NCBI GenBank assembly: GCA_029448655.1
Contig: JACCLO010000004.1
Location: 2,108,001-2,172,000 of the forward strand
From: Wolfiporia cocos
Taxonomy: Eukaryota; Basidiomycota; Agaricomycetes; Polyporales; Phaeolaceae
Length of the DNA stretch: 64,000 bases
Direction of reading: 5' to 3'
Of the stretch, positions 20,813 to 30,200 are shown piece by piece. The position numbers and the translations under genes are program-made. Numbering within the stretch: the stretch's first letter is position 1; the number at the start of each line of letters is the position of its first letter. The notes below the pieces were generated by a model. It did not search any database. It saw only the letters and a list, made by a program, of their open reading frames with translations, and was not told the DNA's origin.

Positions 20813-20824
20813 ATCTCTTAGATT
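20813..20824 (-). promoter_or_regulatory. Self-priming primer-binding site of A'
   Basis: ATCTCTTAGATT, one base from the truncated 5' LTR, is the exact reverse complement of AATCTAAGAGAT at 19779-19790 in the left LTR, 28 bases past TATATA (19818-19823). Relative to element A, both partners have changed together. Confidence 0.8.
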
Positions 20825-20825
20825 A

Positions 20826-20952
20826 TGACACAGACTCGCCTCTGTGCTACCCCTGGGCTCAGGGGGATCCCTACAACGCCCCACAGGGCCATAAACCGAC
20901 GCGCTAGCGGTGAGCGCAGAGGCTACGTGGGAGGCGGAGCCATCCCTAGTGT
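20826..20952 (-). repeat. 5' LTR of A', truncated
   Basis: Matches the first ~125 bases of 19546-20105 up to CATCCCTAGTGT, then stops. It is followed by eight unexplained bases (CACGGACT) before element D's LTR. Confidence 0.88.
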
Positions 20953-20960
20953 CACGGACT

Positions 20961-21658
20961 TGTCACAGATTTGGGACATGCCACTATTTTTCCCGTATTT
21001 TTACCTATTTATCTGGTATTTCTACGACCTTGTAGACATTTACGCTGCTAAGCGCCCGTCTACACGTACACGCAACCAAACAACACGTACACAACGCGGT
21101 ATACGTCCACTTGTCATAACAACACGTACATAACACGTTTGTACGCGCCAATGACTCAGCGGACTAACCTCCGGTGTCACGCACCTTACTCATATCCCGA
21201 TACCGGGCTATGTCAACACAATTGGATAAGCGGCCCGCTCGTTATCACATGCCAATGCCCTTATGATTACTCATATCCCGATACCGGAATATAAGAATCA
21301 CATGCATGGCTTACTAACGTAGCTACGGCCACTTCCACAACATGGACCTACGGTCCAAACAAACGATCTTACTGGTGCGGCCATTACCGGCGCACATGGT
21401 CTACTGTAGTTTACGACTTAGCTGTATTAGTTACGTCTGCGCACAGACCGTCTCAATGTTTGGCTCCCTTACTGGTAACCAAACACAGCATGTATATAAG
21501 TAGGGCTATCGCTACGATAAGCCTTAGATTTGTTCTCTGCATTCGCACAGTCACATAACATCTCTGCTTGCGCCCACTAGCCTCCTCACCAACTTCCAGC
21601 AACTCCTTAAAGTCGCTAACAAAGTTATAGTGTGAGTCCCACAGTCTAGTCTGTGTCA
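20961..21658 (+). repeat. 5' LTR of element D
   Basis: 698 bp, TGTCACAGATTTGGG...CTGTGTCA. It carries TATATAAG at 21493-21500 and the presumed RNA start at 21526. Confidence 0.92.
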
Positions 21659-21660
21659 TA

Positions 21661-21671
21661 AGAACAAATCT
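21661..21671 (+). promoter_or_regulatory. Self-priming primer-binding site of element D
   Basis: AGAACAAATCT, two bases past the 5' LTR, is the exact reverse complement of AGATTTGTTCT at 21526-21536 in the LTR, 25 bases past TATATAAG. Confidence 0.82.
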
Positions 21672-22655
21672 CCCCCTACCCCCGCCCTTGCGCTTGCGCT
21701 TGGGCCTGGGTCTCTATCCTACAGGGGTATTTTGCTCGTTGCTGCGCACATCCCTTTCTGCCTGACAAGGCGATTGGGGTGATAGTTGAGATCTGGGGGA
21801 TACATCGTCATCCTCGGCAGAGGATTGACAACCAGGGAAGCCACACCGCCTTTTTAGGCAGGAGGCCTACCTAACCCGGACTCCAGGGTCAAGGAGACAC
21901 GGTCCTCGCTGACAAGCTTGGACTGTGAGCGGTTAAGACCCGCCTGTGGAAAAAAGGGGACGGTCTGCCTGTGTGCGCCCAACCCCCTGTCATGGCAAGC
22001 GTTATTCAGCGCCCCATCACTATCCACAGGGTCATCATTATGATGGCACGGGAATTTTCCAAAGCCGCCTCCCAGGCGTAAGGGACCTGCTTTGAACCCG
22101 TTATGGGAAAAGCGGTGAGGAGGATCATCTTCGGATAATCCTGCCAAAGGACAAGTGCGGTAGCCAAAAACATAAGTCCTCCGGGCAGTTCGGCGTGCAC
22201 GTCATGGGGTCAAATAGGGCAAAGGGGTACACTTGCGCGCCTTAGGGCTAATCCACTTACCTGTGGACGCGATGGTATTCCGATGTCCTGAAAAAGTCCC
22301 CGTGATAGTCTGTAGACGGCAACCTCATTGTTGAAGCATGGACAGGCTAAGGGATGTAAAATCCCAGCCACTTTCCGGCAGCGTCCCTCCGGGGCGGTGT
22401 CGTGTATCCGATTCCCAATCATCTGACCCAGGAACCGGCCTGGCAGTCAGCAACTCTACCCCTGGAGTCGGCGCCTCTGACCGTTAGGGTCATGCGAATA
22501 TCCGCGCCGTCTCGGCACAGGGTTTGCGCGCAACATAAGAGTAATTATGCCCCGTAGTACACCTTCTTTGCTCCTGAAAAGGAGTCCACTACCCTACCTT
22601 ACATAATCCCTTTTATTCCTGTTCTTGGACGTATCACTGGGAAACTTCGTTTCTC
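21672..22655 (+). other. 5' leader of element D
   Basis: Nearly 1 kb without a convincing ORF. It contains TTGAGATCTGGGGGATACAT at 21786-21805, identical to the element C leader on its own coding strand. The length and conservation suggest packaging or translational control sequences. Confidence 0.65.
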
Positions 22656-23579
22656 ATGAAAGCTGCACTTTCTAGAATCATGCCCCGCGTTACCCGTCGC
22701 ACCCGTGGCTCCTCCACTGCCCCTTATGTCAAGCCGGCAAAGCGGTCCCTTCTCAGCCGCATCGACACCGCCGACATTCCTCGGGCAGAGGACGTCACAT
22801 ACACCCTTCCTGTAAAGGAAGATTACACCGGGAAACTCCATCTTTGGGAGATTCCTGTCCACATGCCAAAGCACATCGCTGAGGCTGGGAAACCCGCTCC
22901 TCGACCTCCCAAACCAGTTCTGCTCGCTAAGCGTATCTGGACAGAGGAAGAGAAGCTAGCACAGTCCATTACTGCTATGGAAGGTCTCCTGGAACTCCGG
23001 GAGATCAACAAGCTCAAGTTCGCCCGCGATAAACTGAATAAGCGAATCGCCGCCAAACAAGCCGCCAAGGAAGCCAAGCAAGCAACTTCTTCACTGGCCC
23101 TCCGTCTCTCCAGTCCGGCGGCCAGACCATCCGTCCCGGCCAACCATCAAATTCTCGACCCTTCCCTCGTTTTCGGGAAGAAGAAGCCTCTCCAAGCATG
23201 CGCGCAAGTCATTCCCATGCTAGAAGGCACTCTTACTCGTCTCACTCCTCTCGCCAACCACCCTCCTAATTACCCAGGCTTCCATATGGAAAACGACATG
23301 CGTTTCCATACTATGGTAGTAGAATTAGAGGACTTAGTGGATAACGTAAAGGATAGAGCGAGACGGGGGAGGATCACAAATAGAGATTGGAGAATTATGA
23401 AAAAGTACTGTAAACAGCTCGGCAGTATTTCCTTTTTGGATTGGCGTACGGACTTAGCTCGTATCGTAGCAGAATGCGTAGCGCTACAAATTACTTTTGC
23501 CTTCGGTGTAACACCACCTGACAAGGTGGCAGGGCCCTCGACTACTACGGTAGAAGAGGATATACTCGCGATTGTGTAG
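22656..23579 (+). CDS. Element D upstream ORF (ORF0), unknown function
   Basis: 307 codons from ATG (MKAALSRIMPRV) to TAG. It has a very basic N-terminus, an HLWEIP motif near residue 65, a charged helix (about 95-145, LNKRIAAKQAAKEAKQ) and a helical C-terminal half. It occupies the same position and order as the ORFs at 10218-11120 (element C) and 34022-34837 (element B), with ELWDIP and EEWHIA in place of HLWEIP. The C/B motif CTEKK is not obvious here. It ends 149 bases before gag, so translation of gag would need reinitiation, leaky scanning or a separate mRNA. Its role is unknown. Confidence 0.75.
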   Translation: MKAALSRIMPRVTRRTRGSSTAPYVKPAKRSLLSRIDTADIPRAEDVTYTLPVKEDYTGKLHLWEIPVHMPKHIAEAGKPAPRPPKPVLLAKRIWTEEEKLAQSITAMEGLLELREINKLKFARDKLNKRIAAKQAAKEAKQATSSLALRLSSPAARPSVPANHQILDPSLVFGKKKPLQACAQVIPMLEGTLTRLTPLANHPPNYPGFHMENDMRFHTMVVELEDLVDNVKDRARRGRITNRDWRIMKKYCKQLGSISFLDWRTDLARIVAECVALQITFAFGVTPPDKVAGPSTTTVEEDILAIV

Positions 23580-23728
23580 TAGCAATACTATCATCTTTTA
23601 ACTCTGAAATAGAGTGCGAGTGTGATCTATAACGAAAGTTGCAGCTTTCAAACCAAAATCCCTTCTTAAGAATCTAAGACAATGAGTAACCGGAAACTAA
23701 CATTCGTCACAAACAGATTCACAAAAAA

Positions 23729-25714
23729 ATGTCTTCCACCTCCTCCATCAGCACTCCCCTCGCTCCCCGCAAGATGCGCCTCCGCTCAGAAGGCCCGGTG
23801 ACCCCGGTAGCAGGGCCCTCAGGGACTCCACCCCTGGTGACCCTAGAGCACCTAAGCGAGGAAGAGGAAGAAGAGGAAGACGAAGGAGAGGAAGTTCCCC
23901 CACAAAGGGAATCCCCATCCAACCCCATGGGAACGCGTCCGGGTACGCCTATTCCCGGATACCCGCCGGCCCGCTACACCCGACCAATTGGGCCCGTCAC
24001 GGCCCTCGTCATGGAATTCTCAGGTCCGGTCCGCCGAACCAACGACGAGGTCGAGAGGGGCCTCAAGGAATACCTCCCAGAGGAGGACCAACACAAGGTG
24101 GATGCCCCCCTGCATGGGGCAATCCTCGACGCCGCCGTACAACGAAGTGCGGCAATCAGCCACGACAAGGTCGACACCCTCGGCCGAATGGTGTACGCGC
24201 GTCTGGAGCGAATCCATGACAAAATCGACTCCCTGGCTGGGCAATCCAGGGCAATCGAACATAAGGCCCAAGACGAGCTACACGAAGCGGTCAACTCGGT
24301 CCGCAACGAGGTTGTGTCCACCATGGTGGACCTTGGTAAGGAACTCCGACAGGAGTACACCGCCAAGTTCTCCGCAATGGAGAAGGAGCTCCGAAAGGAC
24401 TACCGGTCCCGGCTCGACGACCTCGAGGATGCATTCGCCGAGCGCATGGAGAAGGTTGACGAGGAACTCCGGAGAATTCGCAAGAATCCCTCCGTTCCCA
24501 ACCCTCCCGGTGTACGCACGCCCCCAGAAGACCCGGCACCGGCCCCCGGTAATGCTCAAACCAGAGCAGCCGAGGCCGCTGCCGCCGCACAAGCTGCAGC
24601 CGCTGCTGCAGCAGCCGTCGCCCCGCAGATTCCAGGTCTGCCTCAAAACCTGAAAATTCCCCCTCCCCCCGAATTCTCTGGGTCATCTGGAAAGGTGACT
24701 GCACAGAAATGGGTGGAGAAGATGGGCCTGTACTTCGGTATGCTCAGGGTCTACGATGACCATGACCGTATCACCACGGCCCTCTTCCGCGTCACAGGGG
24801 ACGCATACAAATTTTTCTCGCCTCTCATCAAGAAGGCAGGAAACGGTGAACCTCTCGGCACCTGGGAGGACTTCACCAAATCCGTAATGGTGCAATATGG
24901 GAAGATGACGGATAAGGAGATAGCCAAGAAGGAAATTCGCGGCTACTACGGTACCAAGGGCAAGGAACTCGCCGAGTCGAACTACTTCAACTACTGCGAA
25001 CGGTTCCGAACCCTCGGCCGACTCTCCGAGACCGCCAACGAAACCCTGGTGTGGGAGTTCACCGAAACACTCCCTGAAAAGGTCAAGGACACCTTGAACG
25101 TCCTCGGCAAAACCCCGTTCTTCAAGGCGCCCACCGACATCGAGCCTCTGATCGACTTCGCTCTAGAAATGTATCAGACATCTTACCCTGACAAGATCAA
25201 GGGCTCGATCTTCGAGAAGGCCGGCAAGAAGGACTCGGCACCTGCCGAAAAGAAGGAGACGTCCTCCGCTTCTGCAAAGAAGTCGGAGAAAAAGAAAGAC
25301 AAGGGAAAGGCACCCAAATCCGCTCCCGCCGCGCCAAACCCCGATGCAACTTGCACCTACTGCAAGCAAAAGGGTCACTGGCATTTGACCTGCCCCAAAC
25401 TGGCGGCAGACAAAGCGGCTGGAACTTTCGTGCCCGCTGAAAAGCGACGCGAAATGGAAAGGGCGAAGGAAGCAGCCGGCTCTGGAAAGGGCCCGGCAGC
25501 TCCTTCGGGTAGTGGAAAGGGACAGGCTTCTGGCAAGAAGCCGTACACGGCGCCCCCCGCGGATGGCAAGACGTATCGTGCCCGATACATCTGGGAAGAA
25601 GTCACGGCTGACTCAAGCTCAGCAGGACCCTCGGCCCCCGCCACCAACGTCGCCACAGTCGGGACCCTTTCGGTTCCCCTCGCCCCTACTACACGTCTCG
25701 AAGATGTCTTGTGA
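23729..25714 (+). CDS. Element D Gag polyprotein
   Basis: 661 codons from ATG at 23729. The N-terminus is disordered and acidic (LSEEEEEEEDEGEE). A long coiled-coil region follows (KIDSLAGQSRAIEHKAQDEL, LGKELRQEY), then an Ala-rich stretch near residue 275, the capsid-like core (PPEFSGSSGKVTAQKWVEKM ... GYYGTKGKELAESNYFNYCE), a Lys-rich linker, and one canonical CCHC knuckle (CTYCKQKGHWHLTC) at about 540. The tail VATVGTLSVPLAPTTR matches the B gag tail. It forms the virus-like particle and binds RNA. It overlaps the pol frame by 11 bases. Confidence 0.93.
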   Translation: MSSTSSISTPLAPRKMRLRSEGPVTPVAGPSGTPPLVTLEHLSEEEEEEEDEGEEVPPQRESPSNPMGTRPGTPIPGYPPARYTRPIGPVTALVMEFSGPVRRTNDEVERGLKEYLPEEDQHKVDAPLHGAILDAAVQRSAAISHDKVDTLGRMVYARLERIHDKIDSLAGQSRAIEHKAQDELHEAVNSVRNEVVSTMVDLGKELRQEYTAKFSAMEKELRKDYRSRLDDLEDAFAERMEKVDEELRRIRKNPSVPNPPGVRTPPEDPAPAPGNAQTRAAEAAAAAQAAAAAAAAVAPQIPGLPQNLKIPPPPEFSGSSGKVTAQKWVEKMGLYFGMLRVYDDHDRITTALFRVTGDAYKFFSPLIKKAGNGEPLGTWEDFTKSVMVQYGKMTDKEIAKKEIRGYYGTKGKELAESNYFNYCERFRTLGRLSETANETLVWEFTETLPEKVKDTLNVLGKTPFFKAPTDIEPLIDFALEMYQTSYPDKIKGSIFEKAGKKDSAPAEKKETSSASAKKSEKKKDKGKAPKSAPAAPNPDATCTYCKQKGHWHLTCPKLAADKAAGTFVPAEKRREMERAKEAAGSGKGPAAPSGSGKGQASGKKPYTAPPADGKTYRARYIWEEVTADSSSAGPSAPATNVATVGTLSVPLAPTTRLEDVL

Positions 25715-26490
25715 AGAATGCACCAGCCCCGCAGCGGCTGGGAGCATACAGCTCCCTGAAGAAGAGCACCCCTACGACGGGGCTTCACAAGGACCCCTTA
25801 TCTTGTGGGAAGATAAGGCGGTCGTACGTCACCCGGTATCCCATCTCGGCATATTCGGAAATTCGGCAATGGACTTTGCCCGGAGGACAAGGACACTAGC
25901 TACACGTGCCCCTCCTGTAAAATACTTTTATCCCGACCCCACCGCATTGAAGTTCTTTACTTTGTATAACGTTGTACATGGAAATGATGCTAGAGACGAT
26001 AATAAATCATTCTCCATCGAAGTAGAACTGTGGGTATACGGAAAGAAAGTAAACGCCATGGCTTTAATCGACACCGGTGCATCTATAAGCGTCATAGATA
26101 AGAAACTCGTACACGAGGAGAAGTTAGTCACTCAGAAACTACCTTCGCCCCTCGAGATTCGCAACGCCGACGGTACCTCTAATACCGCCGGTAATATCAA
26201 TATGGCAGTAAAAGCTTATATGGTGCACGAGGAACACAAGTCCACCGAATTCTTGTACGTAATGGACGTACAGAATGCGGATGTGATCCTCGGATATGAC
26301 TGGTTCCTGAAACACAACCCGGATTTCAATTGGCCGGAAGGAACCTTCACATATCGGTGTACGGAAAAATGCAAACATGGCAAACGGGTTTCGATTTCTG
26401 AGGAAGAAGACGAAATCGAACCCCGCAACATCTATCAGATCATCAATGACTTTCCAATAGATTTTCTCGGCTTAGAGGAGCCAGAGAATC
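25704..26490 (+). pseudogene. Element D pol, 5' part: protease
   Basis: Pol frame is +1 relative to gag. An ATG at 25704 lies within the last gag codons, so overlapping-start translation or +1 frameshifting are the options. The retropepsin motif is ALIDTGASISVI, followed by DVILGYDWFLKHNPDF. The frame is cut at 26490 by element B after GAATC and resumes at 36165 in phase, with PEN joined to PFVVW, matching DPENPLIAW in B and SDNPFVNW in C. Confidence 0.9.
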
Positions 26491-27109
26491 TAACACAAGA
26501 TAACACTTACTTGATATGTTCTTGGTAGTTGCTGGTTAGGCAAGGGATAAGCAGGTGTTAAGCAGGATACGTTGAGTGGTTAACTCATAGTATGAATGCA
26601 ATGAATAGAACTGAGGCAATAGCGCTCAGCAAGTCCAGTATATATACATGATAATTAAGACCCCTAACAGTCTTATTAGATAATACTAATGTCCGTATTC
26701 GTATGTACAAGTCCCCAGGTACCTAAGTACTTAGTAATATACGATAAATACATATGCCGATCAAAACCGGGATATAGAAAGGCGGCGTAGGCCGCACGAA
26801 TGGCGTATTGCGCTCAAGTCATTACAAAGACGGGGCGTGACCAAAGCCCGGTCCGCTGACGTTTATACGCTGACTGCTTCTGGACAGAATGTCCGATTGG
26901 CTAGAACTAGACATGTGACTGATGGTAACTACTAGCGATAAGATAAGACCGTCGTTACGGGAGATAACGCGGCCATCATTCGGCACGTATGTAACCGTTA
27001 ACTTATGAACCAGATAAGCTAGTTATTGGTCTAGAAAGTCGTAGATAATTCGTAGAATTGCCGGAAAAATAGTAAGAAATATAGGGAAACTAGGAGAATT
27101 CTTGTGACA
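26491..27109 (-). repeat. 3' LTR of element B
   Basis: 619 bp, from TAACACAAG to CTTGTGACA on the plus strand. It is practically identical to 35541-36159. The purine tract abuts at 27110-27127 (GTAATG-side run of G on the minus strand). Confidence 0.95.
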
Positions 27110-27203
27110 TTACCCCCCCCCCCCTTAGATTTCAACGACCCCGTTGAGAGTAGAAATGGTGCTAGAGCCCATTGAAGGGTTAGACTTTACGATTTTTCCA
27201 CTT

Positions 27204-30200
27204 TTATCGTCCTGTCGATCCAAAACCTTGTGTACCGCGCTTGGTTGGCTTGTTGAACTGCTCGTTGTAGGGCCCACTTCCATGTAGGTGAGGTCGAATT
27301 TCTTTTTCGAACTTCCCCTTGGTCATGGATTCCTGTATTTCGGGCGTGATTGCTACTTCGCAGATTAGCTGAGCAATTCTGTCGCCTTTCTTTACTTGGT
27401 ACGGGTCTCCAGTGAGGTTCATCAACATGACAAAGACTTCTCCGCGGTAGTCATGGTCTATTACACCTGCAAGGACGTCGATGCCCTTTTTCGCAAGTCC
27501 AGACCTTGGCGCTATCCGACCGTATGTCCCATAAGGAACTTTGATACGAATATTTGTGGGGACCGAAGCGGACTTCCATGAATTAATTAGGATATCCTGC
27601 GCGGCGTATAGATCGTAGCCGATCGCATCGGTTGTTCCCCTGGTCGGTAGTTTGCCATTGACTCCTACTTCGATTTCCATGTCTTCGTTGAACTCAACAT
27701 CGGAATGTACCCATTGCCCTGTAAAGGGATCGCGTTTGTAGTACACTTTCGGTTGTGTAGGATCAACATCGTCTCGATATTGGGGCCAATCATCGGGCCA
27801 GACACACGTGTCTGAGTCCCAATCTGGCGAGTCAGGGTCGAAGACGGCTATAGTCTGCCGTGTTCCGCCGAGTCTGGTTGATCGGCGAAGGGGTTGATTT
27901 GGATCGGTACTAAGAGCTGAATATTTTGCCTTGTACTCGTCCAGAATCTCCTTAGCGTTAGCCAGGTGTTCCTCGATTTCCCACGTATCCTCCGCAGGTC
28001 CGGTGCCTTTCCAATGGATAAGGTATTCCCACCGGCCGCGTCGGTTACGATGGTCGAGAATGGCTTCCACTTCCCATTCTTCCGGGTCTTCCATTTCCAT
28101 TGGCCTGTCGGCCGCTGGAGGATGACTTTTCTGACCTTCGATGGTTGATTCCTTGTACATAACTAGTTTTGAAGCGTGGAACACAGGGTGATAGGCCCTG
28201 TATTGTGCGTCCATGTACACCTTGAACGTTACCGGTCCCAATTTCTCCGTAATTCGGAATGGGCCGATGTAGCGAGGGGCTAGACTTCTTTCGGTGTCTT
28301 GCCAACTTCGCACGTCCACGAGTACTTTGTCGCCCACTTTGAAGGGGACAACTTGCTTCTTTTGGTCATAGTACCAGGACCATCTTTCGGCTGCAATTTT
28401 CATTGCCGCCTTAGCTTTCTCTTGTGCAGAGAACCGTGTGTTCGCAATTTCTACTAAGTCTTTGTTTCGACTTGGTTCGAAACTGCTTGGTCCTGCAATA
28501 GGATGACGACCTAATTCCACCAGGAATGGGGATTCCTTGGTAGTTTCGCTAGCTGCATTATTGTACGCAAATTCCGCTGTTGGCAGGAACTCCGACCAGT
28601 TATCTTTTTGGTACGTGTTTATGTAGCACCGTAGATACTGTTCGAGTATTTGATTCACTCGTTCGGTTTGTCCATCTGCCTGTGGATGGTACGCAGTAGT
28701 CATCGACCTTTGAATCCCTAGCAGGGTGCACCATTCACCAAATAGTTTTGAGGCGAATTGTGTCCCTCTGTCCGATACTATCTGTTTCGGCAACCCATGT
28801 AAGGGGTATACCTTTTGATAGAGTATCGTAGCTAGGTCTTTCGTTGAGAAGGTGTTTTCGATTGGGAAAAACCTTGCTCTTTTGGTCAACCGATCCACCA
28901 CGACCATGATCGCGTCATGCATTCCCGATGGGGGTAGCTGAGTAATCAGGTCTATTGTCACCACTTCCCACGGGCCTGACGGCACCGGTAAGGGTTGTAG
29001 GGGGCCGTACGGCTTCTGCGGGTGGTTCTTCATACGTTGGCATGTGTCACATCCGTCTACGTATTTTTTGACGTAAACGAACATTCCGGGCCACCAATAG
29101 TTGCGGCTTAGCAATTCGTACGTTTTATAGCGTCCGAAATGCCCAGCTGACTTGTGATCGTGATGATACTCGACCACTTGCCGTCTGATATCCGCTGGTG
29201 TAGCTGGAACGTAGACTTTGCCTCTTCGGAGGAGTAACCCTCCTTCGTAGTTCCATTCTGATAGGTCTTTTTTGAATTCACGAGGGCCGGATGAGAGCAG
29301 CTCCTTGTAGTCTTTTGTGACCTTGTCGTCTAGCAACGCTTTGCGAATCTCTCGGAGTATCGATTCATCTTCCGATTGTGGGGCAGCATGGGAGGTATCA
29401 AGAGCCATTGCCATGTACTCTTGCTCGAACCACTCAGGTTTCAGAAGAACCTGGTCGCGATTATCGAGATCCACCCCCTCCTCATGGTCTGGCCGCCTGG
29501 ACAGAGGATCCGCGGTTAGCATTGTTTTGCCAGGTTTGTGCTTCATTTGGAAGTTGAAGCGTGAGAGGTACAGTGCCCAACGGGCTTGTCGTCTTGTCAG
29601 TTTTTGCGCCGTTTTGAAATAGGTCAGGTTGAGATGATCTGACCATATCTCGAATTTTTTAGGGTGTCCCTCTAGGTAGTGTCGCCACTCCTCTAGAGCC
29701 CTGATGACAGCCAACATTTCCTTGTCGTAGATCTCGTAGTTCCTTTCCGGGGCACTTAGCGACTTGCTATAGTACGCCACGGGGTGGAATTTTTTATCCG
29801 TAGGATCTAACTGAGATAGTACTGCTCCGGTAGCGAAGTCTGATGCATCTGTTTCTACGCGGAAAGGCTGATCGTGCGACGGAATTCGAAGCACGGGCGC
29901 TTTGGTAAATGCTTCCTTTAGGGTTTGGAAAGCATTTTCCTGCTCGGCATCCCAGTGCCAAGCTTCTGACTTTTTGGTCAGCATGGTGAGTGGTTTGGCT
30001 ATTTTTGAGAAGCCTTCTATGAATCGCCTGTAGAAGTTGGCAAATCCAAGGAAAGCTTGAATCTCTTTGACCTTAGTAGGTCTGGGCCAGTCCTGAACTC
30101 CGGCGTACTTCTTCGGATCCATCATGATATTACCGTCGGAAATGATCATTCCTAGGTATTCGATGGAAGATTGTTCGAAAAAGCACTTTTCGGGCTTCGC

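Larger units (their letters stand above)
19546..20952 (-). mobile_element. Non-autonomous LTR element A' (TRIM-like), truncated
   Basis: A complete 560-bp LTR (19546-20105), a 720-bp non-coding internal region related to that of element A, and only the first ~125 bases of the second LTR (20826 to about 20951). The rest of that LTR is not found elsewhere in the window. A purine tract on the minus strand abuts the left LTR. The target duplication cannot be tested because the right end is lost. It cuts off the 5' end of the neighbouring Cys-rich gene. Confidence 0.88.

Noticed and set aside
24020..24704. Several ORFs antisense to element D gag
   Set aside because: GC-rich coding sequence leaves long antisense frames. 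None has a domain or homology that I can see.
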